This document shows positions 49,520-61,236 of a stretch of 64,000 nucleotides of DNA, one piece after another. Source of the stretch: Flavobacterium sp. KJJ. GTDB taxonomy: Bacteria > Bacteroidota > Bacteroidia > Flavobacteriales > Flavobacteriaceae. The stretch is from contig NZ_JARP01000002.1 in the NCBI RefSeq assembly GCF_000708595.2, forward strand, positions 372,001 to 436,000. The letters are read 5' to 3'. Within the stretch, counting starts at the first letter, position 1; each line of letters opens with the position of its first letter. Under the pieces are notes generated by a model. That model did not search any database, was not told where the DNA came from, and worked only from the letters and a program-made list of their open reading frames with translations. A program made the translations under genes and the position numbers.

Positions 49520-52500
49520 AAACGCCTTATATACAATGTATGACAATCTGCCTAAAACACAGCAGATTGCCATACAATTACTAGAACAAAATCAAGTGAA
49601 AATGCATCTCAGCGGTTTGTTGGGTTCTGCAGTTTCATTTGTAATACGTGCCGTTTTCAAGAAAGCCGAATTGCCATTTTTAGTTGTTTTAGACAATAAA
49701 GAAGAGGCGGCTTATTACTTGAATGATCTCGAACAAATGATTGGCGAACAGGATGTTTTGTTTTATCCCTCTTCATTTCGCCGTCCGTATCAAGTTGATG
49801 AAACAGACAATGCAAATGTTTTGCTTCGAGCTGAGGTTTTAAACCGAATAAATTCTCGAAAAAAACCGGCCATAATTGTTACGTATCCAGAAGCACTTTT
49901 TGAGAAAGTAGTGACGCGTCAGCAATTGGATAAAAACACGTTGAAAGTTTCTTTAAACGATAAAATTTCAATTGATTTCATTAATGAAGTTTTGTTCGAA
50001 TACGAATTCAAAAGAGTCGATTTTATTACAGAACCCGGCGAATTTTCAGTTCGTGGAGGTATTGTCGATGTGTTTTCTTTTTCAAACGATCATCCGTATC
50101 GAATTGAATTTTTTGGAAATGAAGTAGATAGCATCAGAAGTTTTGATGTGGAAACACAATTGTCTGTTGAAACGCATAAAAAAATTACCATTATTCCGAA
50201 TGTCGAAAACAAGATATTTCAGGAAAATAGAGAAAGCTTTTTAGATTACATTGCTGAGAAAACGGTACTTTTTATTCAAAATACTGACGGACTTTTTAGT
50301 CAACTTGATAAACAATTTGCAAGGGCAGAAGAAGCTTTTTCAAAACTTTCAGGAGAAATAAAACACGCCGAACCAGAACAATTATTTTTAAATCAGGCTT
50401 CGTTCATTAAACGCGCTTTAGATTTTTCGATTGTAGAATTGGCTTCAAAACCCATTTTCAAAACCACTAAAAAATTCGAATTCCATATTCAGCCTCAGCC
50501 CTCTTTCAATAAACAATTTGATTTGCTGCTGAATAACCTGAGCGATAATCATTTTAACGGATACAAAAATTATTTGTTCTGTTCGAATGAAACGCAGGCC
50601 AAACGTTTTCATGATATTTTTGAAAGTCTCGATGAAGCGAATTCTGAGAACATAAGAAAACAATACCACACTATTGTATTGCCCTTATATCAAGGGTTTG
50701 TCGATGAAGAAAATCAGATAACGGCTTATACCGATCATCAGATTTTTGAACGTTATCATAAATTCAACATCAAAAACGGTTATTCGAAAAAGCAGAATAT
50801 TACGCTTAAGGAATTAACAGCACTTTCAGTTGGTGATTATGTAACGCACATCGATCACGGAATTGGAAAATTTGGCGGTTTACAGAAAATTCAAGTGGAA
50901 GGGAAAACGCAGGAAGCCATCAAATTGGTTTATGCCGATAATGATATCGTGTATGTCAGCATTCACTCGCTTCATAAAATTTCAAAATACAACGGAAAAG
51001 ACGGAACGCCTCCAAAAATCTATAAATTAGGATCGAACGCCTGGAAAATTTTAAAACAAAAAACCAAAGCGCGTGTCAAACATATTGCATTCAATTTGAT
51101 TCAGTTGTATGCAAAACGCCGTTTAGAAAAAGGTTTTCAATTTGCGCCGGACAGTTATTTGCAAAACGAATTAGAAAGTTCGTTTATTTATGAAGATACG
51201 CCCGATCAAACCAAATCAACGGCAGAAGTAAAAGCCGACATGGAAAGCGATCGCCCAATGGATCGTTTGGTTTGCGGTGATGTTGGTTTCGGAAAAACAG
51301 AGGTTGCCATTCGCGCTGCTTTTAAAGCGGTTGACAATAGCAAACAAGTTGCTGTTTTAGTGCCTACAACTATTTTGGCTTATCAGCATTTTAGAACTTT
51401 TTCGGAGCGTTTAAAAGATATGCCAGTTTCTATTGGTTATTTAAACCGATTTAGAACGGCAAAACAAAAAGCACAAACTTTAAAAGATTTAGCAGAAGGA
51501 AAACTCGATATCGTAATCGGAACACACCAATTGGTCAACAAAAATGTAGTTTTTAAAGACTTAGGTTTGTTGATTGTCGACGAGGAACAAAAGTTTGGAG
51601 TTAACGTAAAAGATAAATTAAAAACCATTGCAGCTAATGTTGATACGTTGACATTAACAGCAACGCCAATTCCGAGAACTTTACAATTCTCATTGATGGC
51701 GGCGAGAGATTTGTCTGTAATTACAACGCCTCCGCCAAATCGTTATCCGATTGAAACGAATGTTGTTGGTTTTAATGAAGAAATAATTCGTGATGCAATT
51801 TCGTATGAAATTCAGCGAAATGGACAAGTTTTTTTCATCAATAACCGAATAGAAAATATAAAAGAAGTTGCCGGAATGATTCAGCGTTTGGTTCCAAATG
51901 CAAGAGTCGGAATTGGGCACGGACAAATGGACGGAGCAAAATTAGAGGAATTGATGCTGGCTTTTATGAACGGAGATTTCGACGTTTTGGTAGCTACAAC
52001 GATTATTGAAAGTGGTTTAGATGTACCAAATGCCAATACAATTTTCATCAACAATGCCAATAATTTCGGTTTATCAGATTTACATCAAATGCGCGGGCGT
52101 GTTGGGCGAAGCAATAAAAAAGCATTCTGTTATTTCATTTGTCCGCCGTATTCATCTATGACTGAAGATGCAAGAAAACGTATTCAGGCATTGGAACAAT
52201 TCAGTGAATTGGGAAGCGGTTTTAACATTGCGATGAAAGATCTTGAAATTCGTGGCGCTGGAGATTTATTAGGTGGAGAACAAAGCGGTTTCATCAATGA
52301 AATTGGTTTTGATACGTACCAAAAAATCATGAATGAAGCGATTGAAGAATTGAAAGAAAACGAGTTCAAAGATTTATATCCGGAAGAAAATAATATCGAT
52401 ACTAAGGAATATGTAAAAGACATTCAAATCGATGCCGATTTTGAGTTATTATTTCCAGATGAATATATCAATAACGTTTCGGAACGTTTGGTTTTATATA

Positions 52501-52877
52501 ACGAATTAGGCGCCATAAAAGACGAAGCTGGTTTACAGGAATTCGAAAGAAAGCTAATTGACCGTTTCGGACCTTTGCCAAAACAAGCAACTGCTTTACT
52601 AAACAGCATCCGCGTAAAATGGATTGCAACGCGTGTTGGAATCGAGAAATTAGTCTTGAAACAAGGTAAAATGATTGGGTATTTTGTTTCAGATCAACAG
52701 TCTGATTATTACCAATCCGTGAAGTTTAGAAATGTTTTAAATTTTGTTCAAAAGCATAGTAATCTTTGCAAAATGAAAGAAAAACAAACCGTAAACGGAT
52801 TACGTTTATTATTGACTTTTGAAAATGTAAAATCTATCAAACGTGCTTTGGAATTGATGGAGTTGTTTGAGGAATAA
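49512..52877 (+). CDS. mfd: Transcription-repair coupling factor Mfd
   Basis: 1121 aa, normal size. Mfd removes stalled RNA polymerase and recruits UvrA. Seen in order: the UvrB-like N-terminal module (FYPSSFRRPYQVDETDNANV; RGGIVDVFSF); the RNA-polymerase-interaction Tudor-like domain (VGDYVTHIDHGIGKFGGL); the translocase motor with Walker A GDVGFGKTE (about 589-597), DEEQ box (about 690), TLTATPIPRTL, and RGRVGRSNKKAFCY; and the C-terminal TRCF domain. Start: TTG 49512 (LSKNALYT), which overlaps the previous stop. ATG 49536 eight codons later is the alternative; no Shine-Dalgarno helps choose. Confidence 0.95.
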   Translation: MSKNALYTMYDNLPKTQQIAIQLLEQNQVKMHLSGLLGSAVSFVIRAVFKKAELPFLVVLDNKEEAAYYLNDLEQMIGEQDVLFYPSSFRRPYQVDETDNANVLLRAEVLNRINSRKKPAIIVTYPEALFEKVVTRQQLDKNTLKVSLNDKISIDFINEVLFEYEFKRVDFITEPGEFSVRGGIVDVFSFSNDHPYRIEFFGNEVDSIRSFDVETQLSVETHKKITIIPNVENKIFQENRESFLDYIAEKTVLFIQNTDGLFSQLDKQFARAEEAFSKLSGEIKHAEPEQLFLNQASFIKRALDFSIVELASKPIFKTTKKFEFHIQPQPSFNKQFDLLLNNLSDNHFNGYKNYLFCSNETQAKRFHDIFESLDEANSENIRKQYHTIVLPLYQGFVDEENQITAYTDHQIFERYHKFNIKNGYSKKQNITLKELTALSVGDYVTHIDHGIGKFGGLQKIQVEGKTQEAIKLVYADNDIVYVSIHSLHKISKYNGKDGTPPKIYKLGSNAWKILKQKTKARVKHIAFNLIQLYAKRRLEKGFQFAPDSYLQNELESSFIYEDTPDQTKSTAEVKADMESDRPMDRLVCGDVGFGKTEVAIRAAFKAVDNSKQVAVLVPTTILAYQHFRTFSERLKDMPVSIGYLNRFRTAKQKAQTLKDLAEGKLDIVIGTHQLVNKNVVFKDLGLLIVDEEQKFGVNVKDKLKTIAANVDTLTLTATPIPRTLQFSLMAARDLSVITTPPPNRYPIETNVVGFNEEIIRDAISYEIQRNGQVFFINNRIENIKEVAGMIQRLVPNARVGIGHGQMDGAKLEELMLAFMNGDFDVLVATTIIESGLDVPNANTIFINNANNFGLSDLHQMRGRVGRSNKKAFCYFICPPYSSMTEDARKRIQALEQFSELGSGFNIAMKDLEIRGAGDLLGGEQSGFINEIGFDTYQKIMNEAIEELKENEFKDLYPEENNIDTKEYVKDIQIDADFELLFPDEYINNVSERLVLYNELGAIKDEAGLQEFERKLIDRFGPLPKQATALLNSIRVKWIATRVGIEKLVLKQGKMIGYFVSDQQSDYYQSVKFRNVLNFVQKHSNLCKMKEKQTVNGLRLLLTFENVKSIKRALELMELFEE

Positions 52878-52891
52878 TTTTTTTTAAAAAA

Positions 52892-52940
52892 GCCACGAAT
52901 TCACGAATTATTGAGAGTGAAATTTCTTAAAATTCGTGGC
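52892..52940. repeat. Palindromic element, GCCACGAATT family (short copy)
   Basis: GCCACGAATT (52892-52901) is the exact reverse complement of AATTCGTGGC (52931-52940). It sits just after mfd. A longer relative is at 56262-56338. Confidence 0.75.
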
Positions 52941-52954
52941 AAAAATAAAATTAA

Positions 52955-52987
52955 AAAATGGCGTATGAGATTTCCATACGCCATTTT
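52955..52987. terminator. Bidirectional terminator between mfd and the T9SS amylase gene
   Basis: AAAATGGCGTATG (52955-52967) pairs with 52975-52987, 7-nt loop, T/A runs on both sides; it serves both convergent genes. Confidence 0.9.
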
Positions 52988-53006
52988 CTTTTAAACTAAA
53001 AATGAA

Positions 53007-56000
53007 CTATTTAACGATCAGTTTTTTAGTAACATTAAAATCTTTAGAAGCAATATTTACAATATACATGCCAGATGCCAAATGATGATTGATTTGTCCT
53101 GAAGCAGAAAGTTTTGCTGTTAAAACCGTTCTCCCATTCATGTCAGAAACCGTAATTGAAGCTGCATCTCCGTTTTCTAATTCTGGCAGTAAAACATGAA
53201 ATTCATTGTCTGTTGCTGGGTTCGGATAAATGCCGATTACTTTTTCAGTTTCAGAAACATCATCAATTTTTATAGCTGCTTTTCCTGTTCCAATAGTTGT
53301 TGGTTCCAATTGCCATTGCGCACTGAACCATCCATCTTGCGAATTTCCATATTGAGCAGATCCTGTTTGGTTTTCAACATGAATAATATTTCCTGATTGC
53401 CATCTGTTTCTTAGTCTTACCCAAGTTCCATCAATATAGTCGCTTGACCATTGTGCACTCCAGAAAGTAGTATCTGTTATGTTACATTGAACACTTCCAG
53501 TCTGACCTTCAATATTAATTAACTCTCCAGTTGCTACATTTTTAAGTACAAAATAAGTGGCATCAATAGCGATTTTTTGCCATTTGTAGCTGTTGCCTGA
53601 AACTGTTGCTCCATAACCAACGTTTGTTCCGGCATCAGATAAATAAGCTCCAGTCCATCTGTTTTTGATTGTGAAATATGTTCCTGTTGAAGAAGAAACG
53701 GTTATGGCACAAGTTGCTGTTTTTGCTCCATCTTGAGTTGTAACTGTAATCGTTGCAGCGCCCGAAGCGACAGCAGTTATTAATCCGGATGTATTTACAG
53801 TGGCAACGGCAGTATTATTTGAACTGTACGTTACTGATTTATTTGTTGCTGTCGAAGGATTAACTGTTGGTGTTAATTGCTGTGTTGCGCCAACTGATAG
53901 AGTTGCAGTTGTTGGAGCTAAAGTTACGCTTGTAACAGCAACAACGCCAGTTCCGGGATTAGAATCGTACCAAGTATTATTCATGTACCAGCCTGTTTTA
54001 TTTCGGCTTAAGTCGGCAGTTTGGTTCGTTCCGTCGTTAAAAATTAAATTAGTTGAAGTTACATTTGTAAAGGTATAACTGTACCAGCCATTTCCTGCAT
54101 CGATCATGTTTGCACCTGGCCAAGTTGCATTTGCTAAAACTCCCGCAGGCAAAGCACTCCAATAATAGATTTTAATTGCAGTTCCCCAGTTTGATGGTTT
54201 ATAAAAATAAACCGTAAAATTAGTATTTGGATTTACGGTAATTGCTGCAACTGCGGTCTTATTTCCGTCTTGTGTTGTTGCAGTAATATTTGCTGTTCCA
54301 GCTGCAACAGCTGTTACAAGTCCGCTAGAATTTACCGCTGCAATCGCTGTATTGCTAGAACTCCAAGTTATATTTTTGTTTGTTGCGTTTGCCGGAGCAA
54401 TTGTTGCAGAGAGCTGTTGCGTATTTCCAGCATATAAACTAGCTGTAGTTGGTGAAACACTAACTGACGCAACCGGAATCGCAGCAACGGTTATTGCTGA
54501 TGTTGCTGTTTTATTTCCATCAGCAGTTTTAACAGTAATAGTAGTTGTTCCTGTAGCAACTGCCGTAACTAATCCAGAAGCATTTACAGTAGCAACGGCT
54601 GTATTACTTGATGTCCAAGTAAGATTCTGATTGGTAGCATTTGCTGGTGCAATAATTGCATTTAATTGTTGCGTAGATCCTAAACCAACAGTTGCAGTTG
54701 TCGGATTTACAGAAACTCCAGTTACTGCAACAACAGGAGCATTAGTATTGGTTAAAACTAAATATTCATAAGCAGCAAACGTTCTTGTTGTGCCTGTTGT
54801 TAAAGTTACAGAAGCATTGTTATTGTACGGATTTACATAGGTTCCTGCTAAGGCAGCCGGAATAACATATGATTTAGAAGCATTTCTTAAATTCGACATT
54901 ACAATAACTTTTTCTGTACCTAAAGTTTTGGTGAAAATACTAATGTCATCATTTGCATACATCGTTAAATCACCGCGTCTTATAGCAGCACTCGAAGTTC
55001 TAAAATTTAAGATTTTAGCAAAATCAGCAGCTGCAGTTGGGTTTTGTGACCAATTGAATTTAAAATTTGTCCAAGGCCAATCGGTTTTTGGTTCATAATC
55101 AATTTCTTGTCCGCTCATTAAAAAAGGAACACCTTTCATATAAGCTGAAACTAAGAAGTTGGCCACAATTCCGTTATGATTATTAAAGATTACAAAAGGT
55201 CTTTGTACACCATTATCGTTCGTATACGTATCATGATTTCCTGTATATCGAACAGCTTGATTTGAACCCGTTGCATTTGCATATTCGTAATCGTTTATGG
55301 TTTGAAAACGTGTTGAAACCGGACCACCGGCAGCAACATCTTTTAAAGCATTCCAAAACCATCTGTCGCCAAAATTCATGTCAAAACCAGCTGTAAAGTT
55401 GGCTTGTCTGTCTCCTTCGGCTAACATTAATAATTTATGAGAAGAAATTCCTCTGATGTTTGAAATAACTTCTGACCAAAAATCAAGCGGAGGATTATTT
55501 GCATAATCGCAACGGTATCCATCAACATTTGCTGCCAAGATCCAATAACGCATAGCATCTTTTATAGCGCCACGTGTAGCTGAGCTATTAAGGTCAAGCG
55601 CTGCAATATCTGAAAAGTTGCCTAATTGCTGAATCGTTGTACCGCTTCTCATATAATACTCAGGATGCGTGGTTGTCCAAGCATTATCCCAAGAAGTTCC
55701 ATTAATGGCAATGTCTAAAATAACGGCCATTCCGCGGCTGTGAGCGCCATCTACTAAAGTTCGTAGATCTGAAAGCGAACCGTATTCTGATCCAACGGCT
55801 TTAAAATCTTTAATGCAATAAGGTGAAGCTGAGCTTCGAGAATCAGTACCGTGCGGGTAAATTGGCATTAAATAAATAACATTGGTACCGAGTGCTTTTA
55901 TATTGTCTAATCGGGCGGTTACACCGGCTAAATCTCCGTTAGCACTAAACGGACGAATATGTACCTGATACATGTTTACATCTCGAGTATCTGGAACACC

Positions 56001-56120
56001 AGCGAATGGCATGCCGTACTGAGGCGGATCTTGTGCATAAACTGAACTTGCAAATAATAATAGAAAACAAACTAGTGTTTTCATAATATGAAATAATCTA
56101 GTGGTAATTTTGATTTTCAT
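53007..56120 (-). CDS. T9SS-secreted multidomain GH13 alpha-amylase-like protein
   Basis: 1037 aa from ATG 56120; ATG 56084 gives a tighter signal peptide (MKTLVCFLLLFASSVYA) and is equally possible. Domain order: GH13 catalytic barrel (about 35-465), two bacterial Ig-like (Big2) domains, a CBM26-like starch-binding module (YFYKPSNWGTAIKIYYW), a third Big2, a ricin-like/beta-trefoil region (YFTIKNRWTGAYLSD), and a T9SS type A domain (VIGIYPNPATDNEF). Catalytic Asp in GYRCDYANN, Glu in LMLAEGDR and Asp in TGNHD are present. The usual His of GH13 region I is replaced: DIAINGTSWDN here against DWVANHTSWDN in the neighbouring amylase. Last gene of the starch locus. Confidence 0.93.
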   Translation of the reverse strand: MKIKITTRLFHIMKTLVCFLLLFASSVYAQDPPQYGMPFAGVPDTRDVNMYQVHIRPFSANGDLAGVTARLDNIKALGTNVIYLMPIYPHGTDSRSSASPYCIKDFKAVGSEYGSLSDLRTLVDGAHSRGMAVILDIAINGTSWDNAWTTTHPEYYMRSGTTIQQLGNFSDIAALDLNSSATRGAIKDAMRYWILAANVDGYRCDYANNPPLDFWSEVISNIRGISSHKLLMLAEGDRQANFTAGFDMNFGDRWFWNALKDVAAGGPVSTRFQTINDYEYANATGSNQAVRYTGNHDTYTNDNGVQRPFVIFNNHNGIVANFLVSAYMKGVPFLMSGQEIDYEPKTDWPWTNFKFNWSQNPTAAADFAKILNFRTSSAAIRRGDLTMYANDDISIFTKTLGTEKVIVMSNLRNASKSYVIPAALAGTYVNPYNNNASVTLTTGTTRTFAAYEYLVLTNTNAPVVAVTGVSVNPTTATVGLGSTQQLNAIIAPANATNQNLTWTSSNTAVATVNASGLVTAVATGTTTITVKTADGNKTATSAITVAAIPVASVSVSPTTASLYAGNTQQLSATIAPANATNKNITWSSSNTAIAAVNSSGLVTAVAAGTANITATTQDGNKTAVAAITVNPNTNFTVYFYKPSNWGTAIKIYYWSALPAGVLANATWPGANMIDAGNGWYSYTFTNVTSTNLIFNDGTNQTADLSRNKTGWYMNNTWYDSNPGTGVVAVTSVTLAPTTATLSVGATQQLTPTVNPSTATNKSVTYSSNNTAVATVNTSGLITAVASGAATITVTTQDGAKTATCAITVSSSTGTYFTIKNRWTGAYLSDAGTNVGYGATVSGNSYKWQKIAIDATYFVLKNVATGELINIEGQTGSVQCNITDTTFWSAQWSSDYIDGTWVRLRNRWQSGNIIHVENQTGSAQYGNSQDGWFSAQWQLEPTTIGTGKAAIKIDDVSETEKVIGIYPNPATDNEFHVLLPELENGDAASITVSDMNGRTVLTAKLSASGQINHHLASGMYIVNIASKDFNVTKKLIVK

Positions 56121-56261
56121 AATAATAGTTTTTTGAATGCTTGTCGGCATTTCTAACTAAAATTCATTCTCACTCGCATCGTTTTTAAATTCGACAAACA
56201 TTTTGTGGTTAATAGTTTTCAAGTAGTAAATTATTTAATTTTTGTCCATAAGACATAGGGA

Positions 56262-56338
56262 TTGCCACGAATTTCACGAATTAGCACAAATTTTAATCTG
56301 CAGCTTTAATTCGTGTCAATTCGTGAAATTTGTGGCAA
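56262..56338. repeat. Palindromic element, GCCACGAATT family (long copy)
   Basis: Arms 56262-56282 (TTGCCACGAATTTCACGAATT) and 56318-56338 pair over 21 bp with one mismatch. It lies between the GH97 gene and the T9SS amylase gene and could dampen read-through between them. Confidence 0.82.
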
Positions 56339-56380
56339 AAAACTTAGAAGCTTAGTATCTCAGAACCTTTGTGTCTTAAA

Positions 56381-58582
<2,202 letters not shown>

Positions 58583-58605
58583 CTAATTCTATTAAAGGCT
58601 TTTTA

Positions 58606-60000
58606 TTACTTTTTTAGGATTAAATATTGGTACGCATTTAAATTTATTTCGGCACCAATTGAAATTCCAGTTCCAGTTAAAGCATCTGTCCAGTTTGTAT
58701 TTGCTAATGTTGTAGGAGCAGTATATTTAACGGCTTTGTTTCTAAGATTTGCTATAATTAAAACTTTATCAGCAGAGGTTTCCATAGTAAAAACACTAAT
58801 TTCGTTGCTGCTGTATCCTGTCAGTTTTCCTTTTCGTAAAGCTTCGCTTGTATTCCTAAAAGCAATAATTTTTTTGTATTCTTTCAGCATATCATAGTCT
58901 GCTGCAGCCCAATCGATTGCTATTTTATCAAAATAGTCAATTCGTTTTGAGTAGCCAATTTCTTGTCCGCCATAAATCATCGGAACAGATTTCATGCTTG
59001 AAGCGACAACAAAAGCCGCTAAAGATCCTTTTTTACCTCCATAAAGTTCTAGCGGCGTTCCGTCAGAAAGATTTACGTCATGATTTGTAGTGTAGCGTAC
59101 AATTCTTTTTGAACTCTCTAATTGTCCATATTCTTTTGAACTTTCGGTTTGTAAATAAGAAGCGGGCTGTGCTTCTGAAAAAACCTTTTTTAAAGCATCA
59201 AAATAGGCAAAGCCAAAAGTATAATCAAAACCGGCATCATAATGGTTTGCTCTGGAACCTTCGGCCATCAAAATCATTTTTTGGTTTTTGATTTTACGGA
59301 TTTCAGTAATCGCCTGCGACCAGAATGTCATCGGAACAAAATCAGCAGCATCACATCTAAAACCATCAATATTGGCATTATAAACCCAATACGACATAGC
59401 ATCAATCATGGCTTTTTTCATGTCTGTATTGGTATAGTTTAATTGTGCAACATCTTGCCAGTTCGTTCCAGGCGGAATTGTAATATTTCCATTTGCGTCT
59501 TTTTGATACCAATCTGGATGTGCTGTGATCCATTGATTGTCCCACGAAGTATGATTGGCAACCCAGTCTAAAATAACCGCCATGTTTTTACTATGCGCTT
59601 CTGTAACTAGAGAACGAAGATCGTCCAAAGATCCAAAATCAGGATTTACTGCCTTATAATCTTTTACCGAATAAGGCGAGCCTAGTTTTCCGGCAGATTT
59701 TATTTTTCCAACAGGATAAATCGGCATTAAATAAATCACATTCGCACCTAATTTCTGAATAGAGTCAAGACGTTTTTGAACTCCTTTTATTGTTCCTTCC
59801 GGACTAAAAGAGCGAAGGTTTACTTGATAAATTACAGCATCTTCATTGGCTGGAACTTTATCAAAAGCAGTTCCGTATTGCTGATATTCATTTCCTGTTC
59901 CTGTTCCCGGATCAGGTTTAGGATTATCATCAGAAGAGCTGCAGGAAACAAATGCTAAAGCAAAAAGCAGTATAAAAACGATGTTGGTATTAGACTTCAT
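58606..60000 (-). CDS. GH13 alpha-amylase lipoprotein (SusG-like position)
   Basis: 464 aa. Lipoprotein signal (ALAFVSCSSSDD, lipid Cys20, then acidic SSSDD, a likely surface-export signal). A compact GH13 catalytic domain follows with no accessory modules: region I DWVANH (145-150), nucleophile Asp217 in GFRCDAAD, general acid Glu247 in LMAEGSR, and Asp308 in TTNHD. All three acids and the region I His are intact. It cuts starch or maltooligosaccharides at the surface for SusCD import. It lies downstream of the susE-like gene across a 137-bp gap with a hairpin. Confidence 0.95.
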   Translation of the reverse strand: MKSNTNIVFILLFALAFVSCSSSDDNPKPDPGTGTGNEYQQYGTAFDKVPANEDAVIYQVNLRSFSPEGTIKGVQKRLDSIQKLGANVIYLMPIYPVGKIKSAGKLGSPYSVKDYKAVNPDFGSLDDLRSLVTEAHSKNMAVILDWVANHTSWDNQWITAHPDWYQKDANGNITIPPGTNWQDVAQLNYTNTDMKKAMIDAMSYWVYNANIDGFRCDAADFVPMTFWSQAITEIRKIKNQKMILMAEGSRANHYDAGFDYTFGFAYFDALKKVFSEAQPASYLQTESSKEYGQLESSKRIVRYTTNHDVNLSDGTPLELYGGKKGSLAAFVVASSMKSVPMIYGGQEIGYSKRIDYFDKIAIDWAAADYDMLKEYKKIIAFRNTSEALRKGKLTGYSSNEISVFTMETSADKVLIIANLRNKAVKYTAPTTLANTNWTDALTGTGISIGAEINLNAYQYLILKK

Positions 60001-60024
60001 AATTTTAGGAATTTAATTTTTAAT

Positions 60025-60049
60025 AAGCCTGACTTTGATCGTCAGGCTT
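60025..60049 (-). terminator. Hairpin between the susE-like gene and the GH13 lipoprotein
   Basis: AAGCCTGAC (60025-60033) pairs with 60041-60049, 7-nt loop; a second CCTGcc..gcCAGG hairpin lies nearby (60078-60105). Intercistronic, so it may set differential expression rather than stop all transcription. Confidence 0.6.
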
Positions 60050-60137
60050 TTAAATCTGTTTAGTTTTTGAAAAAACCTGCCTTTTTTCAGGATTAAAAGA
60101 CAGGCATTAACTAACCAAACTCAGCTTTTATATATTT

Positions 60138-61223
60138 TTATTTTTTTATAATAGTACAAGTTGCCGTTGCTGGATAACCTGCAGTTGCAGGATCAGTTTC
60201 AGCGATTGTAAATGTTACCTCATAGGTTCCAGCTTCGGTAATGGTGTACGCACCTTGATCATCACGATTAATAGTGTTTGTTGTGGCATTTTTAGGTCCA
60301 TAATTAACAGACCAATTATCATTTAATCTGAATTTTAATGCTCCAGGAACTAAATCAGCGGTAATTTTCCATGTTTTAGTTTGATGGTCATAGTTCATTG
60401 GAGTGCTTTTATCCCAGCCTCCAGATTGAGCAGTTCCTACAATTCCCCATGCATAAGCAGTGGCAGACCATTTTAAAGTATTTAGATTTACTTTAACTTG
60501 ATAAGAACCAGTTCCTGGTAGTTTTAAATCAGCATCACTCATTTTTTGAATTGTGCCTTCTCCGGTACCAGCGCCATAAAACTCCGACCAGTTTCTTGCG
60601 GTATTTACTTTAAATACCGGTCCATAACCTTGAAGAACAGTAACATAGCCTTGATAAACGCCTTTTTCAATAGCTGTTAAGACAGAGGCAGTATTAACAT
60701 CCCATTCGCCTTGATAAGCGCCCGGCATATAAATTTCACCAAAAACAATACTTTTTTCGAAAGGTGTAACAGTTAATTCTACATTGTTTGAGAACACTTT
60801 TCTGTCCATTGCTGCCTCGACACGAACAATAAGTTTACCGGCTGAGTTTGGCTGTAGACCAAGATCTGTTGCAATTTTGTTTAAATCCCGTACTGAAAAA
60901 GATTTGCTTAAGACATCTTGGCCAACTTCAAATCGAGTAGCTTTCAGCCATGCACTAGAACCCGTAATATCTGCCGGAACATCAAACTGTACAGCATACG
61001 TTACCGGTGCTTCAATTGGAAAAGTAACAGCTTCCCAAGAAATAGTTATCGCATTATCATCCGCTTTGTCTTCTAATAAAACAATTTTGCTGCTTGGTGC
61101 TATTTTAATGTCTGCCGGAAAATTTACTTCTTTCAAATAAGTCAATTCGGCATCATTTTCGCAAGATGCACCTAAAAAAAGCAAGGCGCCAAATGCAAAT
61201 AATGTACTTATATATTTTTTCAT
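60138..61223 (-). CDS. susE: SusE/SusF-like outer-membrane starch-binding lipoprotein
   Basis: 361 aa. Lipoprotein signal (FGALLFLGASCENDA). The N-terminal SusE-type domain (about 30-155) has ITISWEAVTFPIEAPVTYAVQFD. Two starch-binding beta-sandwich domains follow (about 165-265 and 265-361) with GEIYMPGAYQGEWDV and GTAQSGGWDKSTPM; Trp-rich binding strands are visible in both. Such proteins hold starch at the surface for SusCD. Only one SusE/F protein is present, where Bacteroides has two. It lies 13 bp after susD. Confidence 0.9.
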   Translation of the reverse strand: MKKYISTLFAFGALLFLGASCENDAELTYLKEVNFPADIKIAPSSKIVLLEDKADDNAITISWEAVTFPIEAPVTYAVQFDVPADITGSSAWLKATRFEVGQDVLSKSFSVRDLNKIATDLGLQPNSAGKLIVRVEAAMDRKVFSNNVELTVTPFEKSIVFGEIYMPGAYQGEWDVNTASVLTAIEKGVYQGYVTVLQGYGPVFKVNTARNWSEFYGAGTGEGTIQKMSDADLKLPGTGSYQVKVNLNTLKWSATAYAWGIVGTAQSGGWDKSTPMNYDHQTKTWKITADLVPGALKFRLNDNWSVNYGPKNATTNTINRDDQGAYTITEAGTYEVTFTIAETDPATAGYPATATCTIIKK

Positions 61224-61236
61224 AGTGATATTTTTT

